This document shows positions 4,487-6,438 of a DNA stretch of 6,438 nt, piece by piece (position 1 is the stretch's first letter; the number at the start of each line of letters is the position of its first letter). Both the position numbers and the translations under genes were made by a program. Source of the DNA: Desulfobulbaceae bacterium (GTDB lineage: Bacteria; Desulfobacterota; Desulfobulbia; Desulfobulbales; Desulfurivibrionaceae); contig DOZO01000060.1 of NCBI GenBank assembly GCA_003517965.1, positions 66,245-72,682 on the forward strand. The letters are read 5' to 3'. A model generated the notes under the pieces. That model was not told where the DNA came from. It saw only the letters and a program-made list of their open reading frames with translations, and made no database searches.

Positions 4487-6415
4487 ATGAGCCAGACCCC
4501 AATACTTGACACGATCAATTCCCCAGTAGACCTCAAAAAGCTCTCTGTGGAACAACTTGCAACGCTGGCTGAAGAAATCCGCGAAACGATCATTCAGACC
4601 GTTTCGCGTACCGGCGGGCATCTGGCCCCTTGTCTGGGAGTGGTCGAACTGACCCTCGCCATCCATTATGTCTTCGACACCCCGGAAGACAAGGTGGTCT
4701 GGGATGTGGGGCATCAAAGCTATACCCATAAGCTGATCACCGGCCGCAGGAAACAGTTTCACACCATCCGGCAATACAAGGGCCTCAGCGGCTTTCCCAA
4801 AATGACGGAAAGCCCTTATGACGCCTTTGATACCGGCCACAGCAGCACCTCGATCTCGGCCAGCCTGGGCATTGCCACAGCCAAGGATTTAAAAGGTGAT
4901 CTCCACAAGAGCATCGCTGTGATCGGCGATGGTTCCATGACCGGAGGCATAGCCTTTGAGGCTCTAAATCAGGCTGGGCATCTCCACAAGAATCTCATTG
5001 TCATCCTCAATGACAATGAGATGTCTATTTCTCCCAATGTGGGGGCGCTCTCCAGCTTTTTGAGCAGGAAACTGACCAGCAAGACAGCGGTGCGGGTCAA
5101 AAAGGAGATGGAACATTTTCTCAAGTCCTTTTCCAACGTGGGGGAGAACATCCTCTCTGTGCTCAAGAAAAGCGAGGAGAGCTTTAAGGGCTTCTTTACA
5201 CCCGGCATGTTATTTGAGGCCCTGAAATTTGAATATATAGGGCCCATCCCTGGCCATAAATTAGAAAGCCTCATTGAAGCCCTGAGCAATGTCCGCGATT
5301 TCAGCACCGGCCCCACGCTTATTCATGTATTGACCACTAAGGGCAAAGGCTATGAACCTGCAGAAAAAAACCCAGGCGATTTTCACGGAGTTGGCCCATT
5401 CTGCATCGACACCGGTCTGCCACTCCCCTCCCCTCCCGCACCACCCAGCTATACCAAGGTCTTTGGCGAAACCCTGATTCAGATCGCGGAACAAGATCCA
5501 CGCGTGGTCGCCATAAGTGCGGCCATGCCTGCTGGCACAGGCTTGAGCGAGTTTTCCCTAAGATTTCCTGATCGTTTTTTTGATGTGGGGATTGCCGAAC
5601 AGCATGCCGTAACTTATGCGGCCGGCATGGCCACGGAAGGACTGCTGCCGGTGGTGGCTATCTACTCAACCTTCTTTCAGCGAGCCCTTGATCAAATTAT
5701 CCATGATGTCTGCCTGCCCAATCTACCGGTAACTCTGGCCATTGACCGTGGTGGCCTGGTCGGAGACGATGGGCCAACTCACCACGGGGTGTTTGACCTT
5801 TCTTTTTTGCGTTTCATCCCCAATCTGGTGATCATGGCCCCCAAGGATGAAAATGAGCTGCGGCACATGCTTCACACGGCCATCTTCCACCCTGGCCCCG
5901 CCGCAGTCCGTTATCCGCGCGGCAATGGAGAAGGTGTGGCCCTGGACACTATCCTGCAACGCATTCCTCTTGGAACCGGCGAGCTTTTGCGAGAAGGAGA
6001 GGATCTTCTTTTGCTCCCTGTCGGCAACAGGGTTTCCGCGGCCATGGAGGCGGCAACTGGCCTGGAAAAACTCGGAATTGAGGCCGCGGTGATCAACCCT
6101 CGCTTTGTCAGACCCCTGGATGAGTCGCTGATCTGTAAATGGGCCAGCCGGACCGGCAGGGTGATCACCATCGAAGACAACGTGAAAAAAGGTGGCTTTG
6201 GCAGTGCCATTCTTGAGCTTTTTGCCCAAAAAACCCTCTGGGGCATTCAAACAAAGGTACTGGGTCTGCCAGATAAATTTATGGAACACGGCACTCAGGA
6301 CCTGCTTCGTCATAAAGGCAACATTGATGCCCCGGCAATCATCGTTGAAGCCCTTGTTTTATGCGAAAAACAGCGCCAAAAATCTGACGGAACAATGAAA
6401 TCCGGATGCAATTGA
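4487..6415 (+). CDS. dxs: 1-deoxy-D-xylulose-5-phosphate synthase
   Basis: A full-length, thiamine-diphosphate-dependent cytosolic enzyme of 642 residues (family about 620-640). It joins pyruvate and glyceraldehyde 3-phosphate to give DXP, the first and usually rate-controlling step of the MEP isoprenoid pathway. Seen in order: H45 in TGGHLAPCLG; VWDVGHQSYTHK (71-82); the thiamine-diphosphate/Mg2+ motif GDGSMTGG (147-154) with NDNEMSISPNVG (175-186); the catalytic glutamate E371 in GIAEQHAVTYAAGMA; DRGGLVGDDGPTHHG (420-434) with R421 and H432; and RYPRG (475-479). The C-terminal transketolase-like domain is complete, ending near residue 625 with a short polar tail. The ATG is preceded by GGAGGA with ten bases between. 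It follows ispA by 146 bp, and both enzymes serve isoprenoid synthesis, so co-transcription is likely. A repeat copy begins 8 bp after its stop. Confidence 0.98.
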   Translation: MSQTPILDTINSPVDLKKLSVEQLATLAEEIRETIIQTVSRTGGHLAPCLGVVELTLAIHYVFDTPEDKVVWDVGHQSYTHKLITGRRKQFHTIRQYKGLSGFPKMTESPYDAFDTGHSSTSISASLGIATAKDLKGDLHKSIAVIGDGSMTGGIAFEALNQAGHLHKNLIVILNDNEMSISPNVGALSSFLSRKLTSKTAVRVKKEMEHFLKSFSNVGENILSVLKKSEESFKGFFTPGMLFEALKFEYIGPIPGHKLESLIEALSNVRDFSTGPTLIHVLTTKGKGYEPAEKNPGDFHGVGPFCIDTGLPLPSPPAPPSYTKVFGETLIQIAEQDPRVVAISAAMPAGTGLSEFSLRFPDRFFDVGIAEQHAVTYAAGMATEGLLPVVAIYSTFFQRALDQIIHDVCLPNLPVTLAIDRGGLVGDDGPTHHGVFDLSFLRFIPNLVIMAPKDENELRHMLHTAIFHPGPAAVRYPRGNGEGVALDTILQRIPLGTGELLREGEDLLLLPVGNRVSAAMEAATGLEKLGIEAAVINPRFVRPLDESLICKWASRTGRVITIEDNVKKGGFGSAILELFAQKTLWGIQTKVLGLPDKFMEHGTQDLLRHKGNIDAPAIIVEALVLCEKQRQKSDGTMKSGCN

Positions 6416-6423
6416 CGCATAAA

Positions 6424-6438
6424 GCTGAGTTGAGCAGC
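6424..6438 (+). repeat. 54-bp palindromic element, copy 5 (truncated by window edge)
   Basis: The last 15 bases, GCTGAGTTGAGCAGC, are identical to the start of copy 4 and are preceded by AAA, as in copies 1 and 3. The copy begins 8 bp after the dxs stop. The rest of the unit lies outside the window, so its completeness and any link to a following gene cannot be judged. Confidence 0.8.

Noticed and set aside
5723..6313. A 196-codon minus-strand frame opposite dxs
   Set aside because: It is antisense to an intact dxs with all catalytic motifs and shows no recognisable protein features.

Overview
This window most likely comes from a Gram-negative bacterium. The gene content (xseB-ispA-dxs, an enolase, an orphan PilC-type pilus platform protein) and the protein style suggest the Desulfobacterota/Deltaproteobacteria, perhaps near the Desulfobulbales. 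That placement is an impression from the sequences, not a search result. Both ends of the window fall inside copies of the same short repeat, so this may be a whole short-read contig that broke at repeats.

Layout. The left half reads on the minus strand, from right to left: a pilC-like gene (start at 2825), a 157-bp gap holding a tandem repeat pair, enolase (eno), and the first 20 codons of an unidentified gene that runs off position 1. The right half reads on the plus strand: xseB (exonuclease VII small subunit), ispA (short-chain polyprenyl diphosphate synthase) and dxs (DXP synthase). The two halves diverge from a 305-bp intergenic region (2826-3130). It holds a strong 13-bp-stem hairpin and a candidate pilC promoter.

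Function. Dxs condenses pyruvate and glyceraldehyde 3-phosphate at the entry to the MEP isoprenoid pathway, and IspA chains the resulting C5 units into farnesyl/geranylgeranyl diphosphate, so the xseB-ispA-dxs cluster is a conventional isoprenoid operon. Eno supplies phosphoenolpyruvate in glycolysis/gluconeogenesis. PilC is the inner-membrane platform of a type IV pilus or type II secretion machine.

The unusual content is a 54-bp palindromic element present in five copies: 1-32 (minus, cut by the window edge), 1480-1533 and 1534-1587 (exact head-to-tail dimer), 3408-3461, and 6424-6438 (cut by the edge). The unit is 18 codons with no stop in its main frame. In two different genes it lies in that same frame near the N-terminus: it adds AELSSLPAQTKLMPFECK to IspA after residue 4, and the related KVDLSSLSAQ follows residue 10 of the partial gene at the left edge. 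All four copies with a visible stem keep an 8-bp stem, and one stem position changes as a pair between copies. This resembles, in behaviour but not in sequence, the protein-coding palindromic elements known from Rickettsia. It is the best candidate here for an undescribed system.
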